DNA from: JBDRCC01 sp043822065 [NCBI: archaeon]
GTDB taxonomy: Archaea; Undinarchaeota; CAZHTU01
Assembly (NCBI GenBank): GCA_043822065.1
Contig: JBDRCC010000017.1
Span: 1-62,323, forward strand
Direction: 5' to 3'
DNA length: 62,323 bases
The notes beneath the pieces were generated by a model, which saw only the letters and a program-made list of their open reading frames with translations, made no database searches and was not told the origin of the DNA. Numbering within the stretch: position 1 is the first letter of the stretch; every line of letters begins with the position of its first letter. Shown in pieces: positions 33,590 through 42,864 of the stretch. Made by a program: the position numbers and the translations under genes.

Positions 33590-36016
33590 GTGGCTGATAA
33601 GTATGTTAAATGGTTTAAGGACTTAGGTATAAAGGACGTGCCGACAGTCGGCGGAAAGAATGCATCTCTTGGAGAGATGTACCGGAATCTTACAAAAAAA
33701 GGAGTCAAGGTTCCAAACGGCTTTGCAATTACTGCAGGCGGGTACCAGTACCTGCTAAAGGAAGCCGGGATAAAAAACAGGATTAAGGAGATTCTAACCG
33801 GCCTTGATGTTTCTGACATAAAGGACCTCATGGCAAGGGGCCAAAAGGTTAGGGACCTCATTAAGAGCGTCGACCTTCCGAAAAAGCTCGAGGAAGAGAT
33901 AATCACGAACTACCGCTTCATGAGCAAAATGTACAAGGTCAAAGAGGTGGACGTCGCAGTTCGAAGCTCTGCAACCGCAGAGGACCTCCCAAACGCATCA
34001 TTCGCAGGGCAGCAGGAGACGTTCCTGAACATAAGGGGCGAGGAAGAGCTCCTCATGGCTTGCAGGAAATGCTTTGCATCGCTGTTTACCAACAGGGCGA
34101 TAGCCTACCGCCAGGAGAAGGGCTTCGACCATTTCTCGGTCTACCTGTCGATTGCGGTCCAGAAGATGGCCCGCTCAGACCTCGCATCAAGCGGAGTCAT
34201 GTTCTCGATAGACACCGAGTCCGGATTCAAGAACGCCGTTTTCATAACCGGCTCATACGGCCTCGGGGAGAACGTCGTGCAGGGGGCAGTCAACCCGGAC
34301 GAGTTCTACGTCTTCAAGCCAACCCTTAACAAGGGCCGCAGGCCAATCCTCAGCAAGAGGCTCGGGGAAAAAAAGATTAAGATGATTTACACCAAGGACC
34401 CGAAGAAGCCCGTCAGGAACGTCGAAGTCCCGCTTGCGGAAAGGGAAAAGTTCTGCATAACCGACGATGAGATTCTTGAGCTTGCGACGTATGCCGTCAA
34501 GATAGAAGACCACTACTCGAAGGAAGCCGGCTATTTCAAGCCGATGGACATCGAGTGGGCCAAAGACGGCCAGACTGGGGAGCTGTTCATTGTCCAGGCA
34601 CGCCCTGAGACTGTCCACTCCCAGCTGGACAGCATGGTGCTGAAGAAGTACATCCTCAAAGGAAAGGGTAAAATCCTGTCTACGGGCCGCGCTGTCGGCG
34701 AAATGATTGGCGTCGGCAAGGCACGCGTCCTGACGGGCGTCAAGGACATAGAGAAATTCCAGCCGGGCGAGATCCTCGTAACCGAGATGACCGACCCAGA
34801 CTGGGTGCCGATAATGAAGATTGCATCCGCAATTGTGACAAACAAGGGCGGACGGACATGCCATGCAGCCATAGTCTCAAGGGAGCTTGGCATTCCGTGC
34901 ATAGTCGGCACGCTTGACGCAACCAAGAAGGTCAAGACCGGCCAGGATGTCACAGTATCCTGCGCCGAGGGCGAGGAAGGCCGCGTCTACGAGGGCAAGC
35001 TGAAATTTGACATCGACATCAAAAAGCTTACCCAGATGGAGTGGCCGAGGACCAAGATAATGCTGAACTTAGGCACGCCATCATCTGCGTTCGAGAAGTC
35101 TTTCCTCCCGAACGACGGCGTCGGGCTTGCCCGCGAGGAGTTCATCATAAACGAGCACATAAAAATACACCCGCTGGCTCTGCTTGACTATGCCACGCTG
35201 AAGGACAAGAAGGTCAAGGCGCAGATAGACAAGCTGACCAAGGGCTACAATAACAAGGGCGACTTCTTCGTCGACAAGCTCGCAGAGGGAGTAGGGCTGA
35301 TTGCAGCCGCGTTCTACCCGAACGACGTGATTGTAAGGCTCTCTGACTTCAAGAGCAACGAGTACTTCAACCTCATTGGCGGGTACTTGTACGAGCCGAA
35401 GGAGGAAAACCCGATGATAGGCTGGAGAGGCGCCTCAAGGTACTACTCCAAGGCCTACGAGCGGGCGTTCGTCCTCGAGTGCAAAGCCCTTGTCAAGGTC
35501 AGGAACGTTATGGGCCTGAACAACGTCAAGGTAATGGTCCCATTCTGCAGGACCCTTGATGAAGGCAGGAAAGTCCTTGACATAATGGCCAAGAACGGCA
35601 TGAAGCGCGGAGAAAACGGCCTCGAGGTCTATGTGATGTGCGAGATACCCTCAAACATCATCCTCGCAGACCAGTTCGCCGACCTGTTCGACGGCTTCTC
35701 AATTGGCTCGAACGACCTGACACAGCTGACGCTTGGGCTCGACAGGGATTCTGCCCTCGTTGCAAGTGTCTACGATGAGCGGAACGAGGCAGTGCTTAGG
35801 CTGGTTGAATCAGTTATAAAGACTGCCAAGAAGAAGAAGCGCAAGGTGGGCATCTGCGGCCAGGCGCCGTCAGACTTCCCTGACTTTGCAGAGTTCATCG
35901 TGAAGTGCGGAATAGACTCAGTATCCCTAAACCCGGATACCGTCGTCAAGACAGCGATGTACCTCGCCCAGGTCGAGAAAAAGCTCGGCATAAAGCGAAG
36001 GAAACTGAAGAAATAA
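33590..36016 (+). CDS. ppsA: Phosphoenolpyruvate synthase
   Basis: Converts pyruvate, ATP and water to PEP, AMP and phosphate; the entry to gluconeogenesis. 808 residues, standard length, starting at GTG 33590. The N-terminal ATP-grasp domain has GGKNASLGEMY and VAVRSSATAEDLPNASFAGQ. The swivelling phosphohistidine domain has GGRTCHAAIVSRELG with the catalytic His. The C-terminal PEP/pyruvate barrel has EFIINEHIKIHPLAL, SIGSNDLTQLTLGLDRD and GICGQAPSD. Single-gene transcript with its own promoter and terminator. Confidence 0.97.
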   Translation: MADKYVKWFKDLGIKDVPTVGGKNASLGEMYRNLTKKGVKVPNGFAITAGGYQYLLKEAGIKNRIKEILTGLDVSDIKDLMARGQKVRDLIKSVDLPKKLEEEIITNYRFMSKMYKVKEVDVAVRSSATAEDLPNASFAGQQETFLNIRGEEELLMACRKCFASLFTNRAIAYRQEKGFDHFSVYLSIAVQKMARSDLASSGVMFSIDTESGFKNAVFITGSYGLGENVVQGAVNPDEFYVFKPTLNKGRRPILSKRLGEKKIKMIYTKDPKKPVRNVEVPLAEREKFCITDDEILELATYAVKIEDHYSKEAGYFKPMDIEWAKDGQTGELFIVQARPETVHSQLDSMVLKKYILKGKGKILSTGRAVGEMIGVGKARVLTGVKDIEKFQPGEILVTEMTDPDWVPIMKIASAIVTNKGGRTCHAAIVSRELGIPCIVGTLDATKKVKTGQDVTVSCAEGEEGRVYEGKLKFDIDIKKLTQMEWPRTKIMLNLGTPSSAFEKSFLPNDGVGLAREEFIINEHIKIHPLALLDYATLKDKKVKAQIDKLTKGYNNKGDFFVDKLAEGVGLIAAAFYPNDVIVRLSDFKSNEYFNLIGGYLYEPKEENPMIGWRGASRYYSKAYERAFVLECKALVKVRNVMGLNNVKVMVPFCRTLDEGRKVLDIMAKNGMKRGENGLEVYVMCEIPSNIILADQFADLFDGFSIGSNDLTQLTLGLDRDSALVASVYDERNEAVLRLVESVIKTAKKKKRKVGICGQAPSDFPDFAEFIVKCGIDSVSLNPDTVVKTAMYLAQVEKKLGIKRRKLKK

Positions 36017-36021
36017 TGCTT

Positions 36022-36052
36022 AGAAAGGGGCCTCGCGCCCCTTTCTTTAACT
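36022..36052 (+). terminator. Hairpin terminator after ppsA
   Basis: A perfect ten-base stem AGAAAGGGGC / GCCCCTTTCT (36022-36031 and 36037-36046) with a five-base loop is followed by TTTAACTTTTTCT. It begins six bases after the ppsA stop and is the clearest terminator in the window. Confidence 0.75.
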
Positions 36053-36073
36053 TTTTCTAAAAAATTAAGCAGC

Positions 36074-36640
36074 TTAGCAGAGCTCAGGTATCTCAAGAAT
36101 CTTCGGCGTTATGTCCGCCTTTGATGTTTTGATGACCACTACCTCTGTCTCTGCGCCAATCTTGTGCGCGCATTTCTCAAGGGCGAGCTTAACCTGCGGC
36201 ATGTATTTCCTGTTCGTCCTTACGCGCATTATGGTGTCACCATTCATAACCCGTGCGGCAGTGCCTATCGGCTTGCCGAACGCGCGCCTCATGCCTTCCT
36301 GGAACCTGTCTGCGCCTGCCCCTGTGGCAAGGGGGTTTTCCCTGAGGACGTGATGCGGATACGTAAGAATCTTAATGTAAAAATTCGTGACGCCTACCTT
36401 GTCAAGGTGCCTTGAGCATACAATTCTTGCAGATTCGAGGGCATTTTCCCTGACGTTTGCCGAAGCGCGGGAAACAAGCTCGATTATAGTGTCAAAGCCG
36501 GGGCTCTGCTTGCCCATGTCGAATTGGTTTATCTTCTTGCCAGGCACGCCCGGGATAAAATCCTTCTTCTGTACCTTAGCGGACCGCCTAGTGTAGGGCC
36601 GCTCGAGCTTCCTGTAGCAGACATTAGGTCGTATTCCCAT
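36074..36640 (-). CDS. rpl10e: Ribosomal protein uL16 (L10e)
   Basis: 188 residues. Signatures: CYRKLERPYTRRSAKVQKK near the start, and RGAFGKP-type loop as RRAFGKPIGTAARV. Binds the central protuberance region and A-site of the 50S subunit. ATG 36640 is about 26 bases from CTTATAAACT at 36660-36670, so it likely has its own leaderless promoter in the 35-base gap after srp54. The tail ADITPKILEIPELC is longer than the core. Confidence 0.96.
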   Translation of the reverse strand: MGIRPNVCYRKLERPYTRRSAKVQKKDFIPGVPGKKINQFDMGKQSPGFDTIIELVSRASANVRENALESARIVCSRHLDKVGVTNFYIKILTYPHHVLRENPLATGAGADRFQEGMRRAFGKPIGTAARVMNGDTIMRVRTNRKYMPQVKLALEKCAHKIGAETEVVVIKTSKADITPKILEIPELC

Positions 36641-36675
36641 CGTGCGATATACTTAATCCTGAAAGTTTATAAGCG

Positions 36676-38001
36676 TTATGCCTTAGCCTGTTTTTCCAGC
36701 CCGCCCATCATCCTTTTGAGCCCGCGGGGCAGCTTGCCCTTCTTTATCATGTTGACAAACTTCTTGCTCCGGTTGAAGTCTGCAATGAGCTGCTTTACCT
36801 CTGATGTCTTTGTGCCGGAGCCCTTTGCAATCCGCTCAATCCTTGACGCGCTTATGATGTCGGGATCCTCGAGCTCCTGCTTGGTCATTGAGTCCATTAT
36901 GTACTTGTAGTTCTTCATCCTCTGCTCGCTCATCTGGACTATCTCCTTAGGGAGCTTGTTTGACATGCCCATCATGTTGAGTATGTCCGTCAGCGAGCCC
37001 ATCTTCTTCTGCGCCTGGAGCTGCTTGTAGAAAACGGATAGCGTATATTTTTCAGTCAGGATGTCCTCAAAGTTGAACTCCTCCTCCGCCTGTATTTCCT
37101 GCGCCTTTTCCATAAGGGACTGGAGATCGCCCATGCCGACAATCCTCTGGAGGAAGCGGTTTGCATCAAACTCCTGGAGGTCGTCGAGCTTTTCACCGAC
37201 GCCTATGAACACAATCGGGACCCTTGCGTGCGCAACCGCCGAAAGCGCGCCTCCGCCTTTTGCCGTGCCTTCCAGCTTGGTCATAACGACGCCGGTAAGC
37301 CCTATCAAATTGTTGAACGTGTCCGCAACATCCCCTGCTTTTTGCCCGATATCGCCTGACAGGACAAGCCACTTTTCAGTCGGCTTCAGCTCCTTTTCTA
37401 TGGACTTAATCTCCGCTATCAGCTCTTTGTCTACGGAATCCCTGCCTGCCGAGTCGACTATAATTATGTCCTGGCCGGAAGATGCCTTCAGTGCCTCCTT
37501 TAGGATTTTTACGGGGTTCTTTTCCGCAGGATTGCCCAGTGCAGGGATGTTTATCTTTTTGCCGAGCTGCCTAAGCTGTTCGTAGGCAGCAGGCCTCCAT
37601 GTGTCTGTCGATATCAGCGCAGGCTTCAGCCCCTTTTTTTGGTAGTACTTTGCTATCTTTCCTGCCGTTGTCGTCTTGCCCGAGCCGTAAAGCCCGACTA
37701 AGAGCACCCGCGTCTTGTCAAGAGGCGGCTTTTTCGCCATGCCCAAAAGGCTTGTGAGCTCCTCATAAACGATTTTTACTATGAACTGGCGCTTTGAAAT
37801 GCTTCCTGGGACTTTCTCCTTTGATGTCCGCTCGCGTATCCTGTCCGAGAGCTCCATGACCAGCTGGACGCTCACGTCCGACGATATAAGCGCGCGCTGG
37901 ATGTCGCGGATTGTGTCCTCAAGGACCTTCTTGTCTACGATAGCCGCACCCGTAATCCTGCCTACCGCCCGCCTGATGTTGTCTCCAAAGCTATTTAGCA
38001 T
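36676..38001 (-). CDS. srp54: Signal recognition particle 54 kDa protein
   Basis: 441 residues, normal for archaeal SRP54. The NG GTPase has G1 GLYGSGKTTTAGK, DTWRPAA, G3 DSAGRDSVDKELI and TKLEGTAKGGGALS. The Met-rich M domain begins near residue 300 and includes MNMMG-like ILNMMGMSNKLPKE and the RNA-binding SRIERIAKGSGTKTSEVKQL. It recognises signal sequences and 7S RNA. It overlaps the upstream phosphohexomutase stop by 11 bases. Confidence 0.97.
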   Translation of the reverse strand: MLNSFGDNIRRAVGRITGAAIVDKKVLEDTIRDIQRALISSDVSVQLVMELSDRIRERTSKEKVPGSISKRQFIVKIVYEELTSLLGMAKKPPLDKTRVLLVGLYGSGKTTTAGKIAKYYQKKGLKPALISTDTWRPAAYEQLRQLGKKINIPALGNPAEKNPVKILKEALKASSGQDIIIVDSAGRDSVDKELIAEIKSIEKELKPTEKWLVLSGDIGQKAGDVADTFNNLIGLTGVVMTKLEGTAKGGGALSAVAHARVPIVFIGVGEKLDDLQEFDANRFLQRIVGMGDLQSLMEKAQEIQAEEEFNFEDILTEKYTLSVFYKQLQAQKKMGSLTDILNMMGMSNKLPKEIVQMSEQRMKNYKYIMDSMTKQELEDPDIISASRIERIAKGSGTKTSEVKQLIADFNRSKKFVNMIKKGKLPRGLKRMMGGLEKQAKA

Positions 38002-39283
38002 CTTGTAGTAATTTTTCTGCCTCTTTTAAAAGATTGTCGGCGTCTTTGCGCGTCCTGCCTTCGACAGATATTCTGATAAGGTTTTGTGTGCCCGAGGCGC
38101 GGATGAGGTACCAGCCCTCTGGCTTGTCAATGCGGTACCCGTCAATTGTCAGCGGGGAGCGCCCATTCAGCCGTTTGCCGACGCCGGACATTGCCTTTGC
38201 CTTGTTCCGGACCGCATACTTTTTGCGCATTACAAATGTTTCCGGCATCTGCGAGATAAGCTCGGAGAGGGCGCCCTTGCGGGAAACTATTGACGCAATT
38301 ACTGCCGCGCTGAGGGGGCCGTCCGGCCCGAGGTGGACCTTGGGGTGTATCCAGCAGCCGCTTGATGATTCGCCGCCAAAGTTCGCTTTCGACTTTAGTA
38401 TGCCTTCCGCGACTGCTACATCCCCTACGCGAGTCCTAATTACATTCTTCTTGCCGGCAACCTGTTCAAGTATCATCGAGCCGTCTACCGTCGTTACCAC
38501 CTTTCCGCCGTACCTCTTGTAAACGAGCGCAAGCAGTTTCTCCTGGTCCACAAACGCGCCGTTTTCGTCTATCACTGCGTGCCTGTCCCCATCTCCGTCG
38601 TGTGCAACGCCCAAGTCTGCGTTCTCCCTGCGAACTGCTGCCTTAAGCGCTGACAAGTTCTTCTCTTCTGGCTCGCTCGGGCGCGACGGGAAAGTCCCGT
38701 CTATTTCACCATTTATGACAACGACCGTGCAGCCCAGCCTCTTGAATATTTCGGGAGTGACTAACGACGTTGGGCCGTTGCCTGGGTCAACAACAACCTT
38801 TAGGCAGCTTTGGAGCTTCACTGACCTAACTACTTTTGAAATGTACTTCTCTACCGCGTCCTTCTGTGAGTACTGCCCCTGTTTGTCCCACGAGGCGTAT
38901 GCGTACTTTTTGCTGGCGGCAACAGCCTCTATTTTTTGCTCTTGGGCAGGGGTAAAGCTCATTCCCGACTTCTGAAAGGCTTTCATGCCGTTGTCCTCTG
39001 CCGGGTTGTGGGACGCAGTAATCATTATGCCGGCGTCTCCGTAGAGCTTTGTCGCATAAGACAGGGTAGGGGTAGGAATTAAGCCGCAGTCAATGCAATC
39101 TGCGCCTGCGGAAAGGACTCCGCTGACTGCTGCCCTTGAGAGGAGGTAGCTCGTAGTCCTGCCGTCCCTGCCGACAATTATCCGCTTCCTGTCGGCTGAA
39201 ATCGCATTTGACACCAGCAAAACAAGGTCTGGGGTAACCTCTCTTCCGAACCGTCCCCTAATTCCAGAAGTTCCGAATAACAT
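37991..39283 (-). CDS. Phosphohexomutase (PMM/PGM/GlmM family)
   Basis: 430 residues from ATG 39283. The frame is open further upstream, but MLFGTSGIRGRFG is the family start. The phosphoserine loop is ITASHNPAEDNG, the Mg2+ loop is DGDGDRHAVID, the sugar loop is GGESSSGCW and the phosphate-binding site RASGTQNLIRISVEG. It interconverts hexose 1- and 6-phosphates (Glc, Man or GlcN) for surface glycans or central metabolism. Exact sugar cannot be told from sequence. It is divergent from the RPA-like gene. Confidence 0.92.
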   Translation of the reverse strand: MLFGTSGIRGRFGREVTPDLVLLVSNAISADRKRIIVGRDGRTTSYLLSRAAVSGVLSAGADCIDCGLIPTPTLSYATKLYGDAGIMITASHNPAEDNGMKAFQKSGMSFTPAQEQKIEAVAASKKYAYASWDKQGQYSQKDAVEKYISKVVRSVKLQSCLKVVVDPGNGPTSLVTPEIFKRLGCTVVVINGEIDGTFPSRPSEPEEKNLSALKAAVRRENADLGVAHDGDGDRHAVIDENGAFVDQEKLLALVYKRYGGKVVTTVDGSMILEQVAGKKNVIRTRVGDVAVAEGILKSKANFGGESSSGCWIHPKVHLGPDGPLSAAVIASIVSRKGALSELISQMPETFVMRKKYAVRNKAKAMSGVGKRLNGRSPLTIDGYRIDKPEGWYLIRASGTQNLIRISVEGRTRKDADNLLKEAEKLLQDAK

Positions 39284-39329
39284 ATTAACCAAAGACGAAT
39301 AATAGAATACGAAGGCATATAAAAAGGGC

Positions 39330-40004
39330 ATGACATACCAGAAAACCCGCATACGACCGATACACGAAGGCAAATACGAAGACCACAAGATTATTGCGGA
39401 GAATGCGCGGATTCTTTCGCAGGTGAGGGTTCTTGGTACGGTAACTGATGCCTTTTTCTCTGACGACGGCCAGTATGCCGCACTCACAGTTGACGACTCA
39501 ACCGCCCAGGTGCGCCTGAAGACGTTCAAAGAGCAGGTAGGCACGTTCAAGGCGTTCAAAAAGGGAGATATAGTGGACGTGTTCGGCAGGGTTCGGGAGT
39601 TTGAGGGCGAGCGTTATCTCCTTCCTGACATCATAAAGCTTATCGAAGACCCGAACCTAGAGGTCGAACGGAATGCAGAACTGCTTGAGATAGAGCATGA
39701 GCAGGCAGCGACATACAAGAAAATGCTTTCTGGCTCGGAAGGTGACGCACGGAAGCTCGCAGACAGCCTTGGCATGAGCGAGGAGGAGGCTGAGACTGCG
39801 CTCACGCAGAATCCTGAAACCGAGGAGCAGAAGAGCCGGGTCATGGAAACTATACTCAACCTTGACACCGGAGACGGCGTAGAATACGAAACTATAAGAA
39901 GCAAAATCGATATAGAAGACATTGGGTTAAAACATGCCCTTGGCGAGCTTATGGACGAGGGCGAAGTTTATGAACCTAAGTACGGAAGATATAAGAGGTT
40001 ATGA
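39330..40004 (+). CDS. OB-fold / winged-helix single-stranded DNA-binding protein, RPA32-like
   Basis: 224 residues. An OB fold spans ~25-105 (ARILSQVRVLGTVTDAF, YAALTVDDSTAQVRLKTF, GDIVDVFGRVREFEGERYL). The C-terminal part has an acidic linker and a winged helix (GLKHALGELMDEGEVYEPK). This layout matches the small RPA2/RPA32-type subunit. It probably binds single-stranded DNA in replication or repair. It overlaps the aIF2-beta start by four bases. Confidence 0.8.
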   Translation: MTYQKTRIRPIHEGKYEDHKIIAENARILSQVRVLGTVTDAFFSDDGQYAALTVDDSTAQVRLKTFKEQVGTFKAFKKGDIVDVFGRVREFEGERYLLPDIIKLIEDPNLEVERNAELLEIEHEQAATYKKMLSGSEGDARKLADSLGMSEEEAETALTQNPETEEQKSRVMETILNLDTGDGVEYETIRSKIDIEDIGLKHALGELMDEGEVYEPKYGRYKRL

Positions 40005-40417
40005 TGGGCGAACTTGACTACGACAAGCTGCTCGAGCGTGTGTCTTTGAGCATATCTGACAAGCCGGTGAATGCCGAGAGGTTCAAGCTTCCGGCGCCTA
40101 AGGTGAAGATAACCGGCAACCGGACGTGTATACAGAACTTCGCTGAAATTGCAGACCGGTGCGAGCGGGAGCCAACCCATCTCCTAAAATACCTTGTCCG
40201 GGAGCTTGCGACTTCTGGAAACCTTGAAGGCCAGAACGCGATATTCACTGGAAAGTTTGGCTATGAGCTTGTGAAGGGCAAGATTGCAGCTTATGTAAAG
40301 GAATTTGTCAAGTGCCCGGAATGCCAGAAGCCGGATACCAAGATAATAAAGGAAAACCGCCAGCCGCTAATGCGCTGCATGGCATGCGGTGCGAAGCACT
40401 CCTTGAGAACCCTGTAA
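40001..40417 (+). CDS. eif2b: Translation initiation factor aIF2 beta subunit
   Basis: 138 residues, typical archaeal length. Central domain FKLPAPKVKITGNRTCIQNF and LLKYLVRELATSGNLEG. The C-terminal C4 zinc ribbon is CPECQKPDTK with CMACGAKHSL. It forms the Met-tRNAi-delivering heterotrimer with the alpha and gamma subunits. It shares an operon with the RPA-like gene, and its stop abuts the convergent winged-helix gene. Confidence 0.97.
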   Translation: MMGELDYDKLLERVSLSISDKPVNAERFKLPAPKVKITGNRTCIQNFAEIADRCEREPTHLLKYLVRELATSGNLEGQNAIFTGKFGYELVKGKIAAYVKEFVKCPECQKPDTKIIKENRQPLMRCMACGAKHSLRTL

Positions 40418-40687
40418 TCAGACCTTGTTTGCCAGCGGATAAAACTGCCCTGCGAGCTCATGCAGGAATCCTGCGTCGGAGAGCTTTTTTATTGCCTGCT
40501 TCAGCGCACCCTCCTCCTTCTTTGAGACGCTCTCGCGCTGGGATTTGAATTCAGCGAGGACATCCGTCTCGCGCATTGGGCCGCGCTTTTTCATGAATAT
40601 GTCCCAGACATATCCGGCCGGGGTCTCAATTTCGGTGGTGCCTATCTCTTTGTCAATTACTTCAATTTCTCGTGGTCGGTAATGCAT
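40418..40687 (-). CDS. Small winged-helix-like protein, 89 aa
   Basis: Not assigned to a family. MHYRPREIEVIDKEIGTTEI is followed by a winged-helix-like unit (AGYVWDIFMKKRGPMRETDV, ALKQAIKKLSDAGFL). Probably DNA binding. The stop is adjacent to the aIF2-beta stop. Its ATG is 25 bases from the apgM stop on the same strand. Confidence 0.6.
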   Translation of the reverse strand: MHYRPREIEVIDKEIGTTEIETPAGYVWDIFMKKRGPMRETDVLAEFKSQRESVSKKEEGALKQAIKKLSDAGFLHELAGQFYPLANKV

Positions 40688-40712
40688 GAAAAAAGTATAT
40701 TGAAATGGCTTT

Positions 40713-41909
40713 TTAAGCTTTTCTTTCCATACTTTTCAAGAGGAGGGGCATAAGATCCGTTCCGTATATTCTTCCGAGAGAGCCCTTCTTTGCTTGCAGT
40801 TCATCAAAGCCGTTTATGGAATCTCCGGCATCTCCTGGGGTGCGGATAAGTATGGGCGTTGGGTCAATCGAGTGGTCCTTTTTTGAGACAGGAGTGCAGT
40901 GGTCGCCAGTTACCGCTATAACCACGCCGTCCGGGAAGCCTGAAACGAGCTCCTTGTCTACCCTTTCAATCATTTTCATCTTCTGCTCAAACTTCCCGTC
41001 GTGCCCGGCATTGTCAGTGCCCTTTACGTGAACGAATACAAAGTCGTGGCCTTCAAGGCCGCTCAGGCATTCCCTAAGCTTCGCCTTTAGGTCTGTAGTA
41101 TACGTTGCTGTCGCGCCAGGGATATCCGGCGTATCCATGCCGATGTATCTGGCAACGCCTTTATACAGCGCTCCTGCCGCCACGCATTTGCTGCTGAGCC
41201 CGTACTTCTCAAGGAAGGTAGGCACCTCCCTGTATTCGCCAGCGCCTCGCAGAAGTATTGCATTTCCAGGCAACTGGTTTTTTTCCTCGCGCTGGCGGTT
41301 TATCTCGCATTTTGCAAGGGCTTCTATGCTCTTCTTTGTAAAATCGTTCACAATCTGCGCAGTTCGTTGCGCCTCGTAGGACTGGTCGAGCGGCTTGCAT
41401 TCTAGTATGGGTCTCGGCTCATTCGTATGCGGATCCGTGTCCGAAACGCGGTAGGACAGCCCCTCGCCCCGCAGGATAACCGCGCCCCTGTGCTGGACAG
41501 AATGTTCGGCAATCAGCTCTGCATTATCAAGCCGTATATCCTGGAGTGCGGAAAATAGCTGGTCCGCGCCCTGTTCTATCCGTCCAGCCCTGCGGTCTAT
41601 TATATTTCCGCCGCGGAGGGTTGCAAGGTTTGCCCTGAATGCGATGTCGCCATGTTTTATAGGGATGTTTTCGCCAAGCGCCTCAAAAGGCCCGCGGCCG
41701 GTGTAATACTTCTCGATGTCATACCCGAAAATTGCAAGGTGCGCAGTATCGCTCTCCGGCTTGGTATCCTTGATTGCGACAAACTCCCCGACCCGGCCCT
41801 CTGCGCAAAGGCGGTCGATGTTCGGCTTCTCGGCGGCAGACAGCGGCGTGCGCCCGTTTTCATCCGGCAGGTCGCCGAGCCCGTCGCATATTAGGAGTAT
41901 GGCTTTCAT
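40713..41909 (-). CDS. apgM: 2,3-bisphosphoglycerate-independent phosphoglycerate mutase, archaeal type
   Basis: 398 residues. Interconverts 3- and 2-phosphoglycerate. Alkaline-phosphatase superfamily metal site LICDGLGDLPDENGRTPL. The nucleophile region is KPESDTAHLAIFGYD, and GRGPFEALG follows. C-terminal metal ligands are in FVHVKGTDNAGHDG and VTGDHCTPVSKKDHS. Divergent from the epimerase gene with 52 bases between. Confidence 0.95.
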   Translation of the reverse strand: MKAILLICDGLGDLPDENGRTPLSAAEKPNIDRLCAEGRVGEFVAIKDTKPESDTAHLAIFGYDIEKYYTGRGPFEALGENIPIKHGDIAFRANLATLRGGNIIDRRAGRIEQGADQLFSALQDIRLDNAELIAEHSVQHRGAVILRGEGLSYRVSDTDPHTNEPRPILECKPLDQSYEAQRTAQIVNDFTKKSIEALAKCEINRQREEKNQLPGNAILLRGAGEYREVPTFLEKYGLSSKCVAAGALYKGVARYIGMDTPDIPGATATYTTDLKAKLRECLSGLEGHDFVFVHVKGTDNAGHDGKFEQKMKMIERVDKELVSGFPDGVVIAVTGDHCTPVSKKDHSIDPTPILIRTPGDAGDSINGFDELQAKKGSLGRIYGTDLMPLLLKSMERKA

Positions 41910-41961
41910 GCTTAGCCTAAAGGAAAATAGCTATATAATGGTTGTTTCATATCAGAGGTAT

Positions 41962-42864
41962 ATGATACTTGTAACCGGCGGCACGGGTCTTATTGGGCGG
42001 GCTCTAGTCAAGGAGCTCATCCGCAGGGGCGAGCGCGTGCGAGTATTTAGCATTGATTCGCCCCAAGATGATGCGGCAGACTATGTCCAGGGAGATATAA
42101 CTGATTACACTGCACTGCGCAAGGCCGCAGAAAAATGCTCAGTGATATTCCACCTCGCGGCATTGGTAAGCTATGATGCACACAAGATACCCCAGGCTGA
42201 ATACGACCGCGTAAATGTTGGCGGCACCGAAAACGTGCTCAAGGTCGCAGAAGAAACTGGCGCAACAGTTGTCTTCATGAGTTCGGTTGCCGCAGGCAGG
42301 AATGACACAAAATACTCAATATCGAAAAACAAGGCTGAAAAGTTAGTGCATGATTACTCTGAAAAGGTGCGCGTAATAATCATCAGGGCAGCCCCGGTTT
42401 ACGGCTCTGAAAGCCCAAAATTTACCAAAATGATGAAATATATCGAGCATGGGCTGTTAGGGCGCATCGGCAAGGATGTTAAGACGCACCTGGTCGAGAA
42501 AGACTCCTTAGTCAAGGCGCTTTTGCTGGCATCCAAAAAAGGGAATTCTGGAGAGGTATATGTTATTGCCGATAAAAACCCCATACTTGCCTCAGAGCTT
42601 TACTCAATCATGGCAAATGGGCTTGGGGTAAAAGAGAAGCATTACCCCTACTGGGCTGCGTATCTTGCAGCAGTTTTATCTGAGCTGTACTCGTTGGCTA
42701 CCGGCAAAAAGGCGCCATTAACCAGGGATTATCTCCTCACTTTAACTATCTCGCGGGAGTATGACTTTTCAAAGGCTCAAAAAGAGCTCGGGTTTAAGCC
42801 AGCTGACACTAAAGAGGGGGCAAAAAGAATGGTCGCCTGGTACAAATTAACGAAAACGCCCTAA
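41962..42864 (+). CDS. NAD(P)-dependent sugar epimerase/dehydratase (extended SDR)
   Basis: 300 residues from ATG 41962, which has GAGG (41955-41958) just upstream. ATG 41938 is an in-frame alternative. The Rossmann motif is VTGGTGLIGRALV. The acidic residue after strand 2, GDITDYTALRKAAEKCSVIFHLAALV and catalytic YSISK are visible. It belongs to the NAD-dependent epimerase family, probably acting on a nucleotide sugar or lipid-linked substrate. Specific substrate unknown. It overlaps the convergent lysine-rich gene by four bases. Confidence 0.88.
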   Translation: MILVTGGTGLIGRALVKELIRRGERVRVFSIDSPQDDAADYVQGDITDYTALRKAAEKCSVIFHLAALVSYDAHKIPQAEYDRVNVGGTENVLKVAEETGATVVFMSSVAAGRNDTKYSISKNKAEKLVHDYSEKVRVIIIRAAPVYGSESPKFTKMMKYIEHGLLGRIGKDVKTHLVEKDSLVKALLLASKKGNSGEVYVIADKNPILASELYSIMANGLGVKEKHYPYWAAYLAAVLSELYSLATGKKAPLTRDYLLTLTISREYDFSKAQKELGFKPADTKEGAKRMVAWYKLTKTP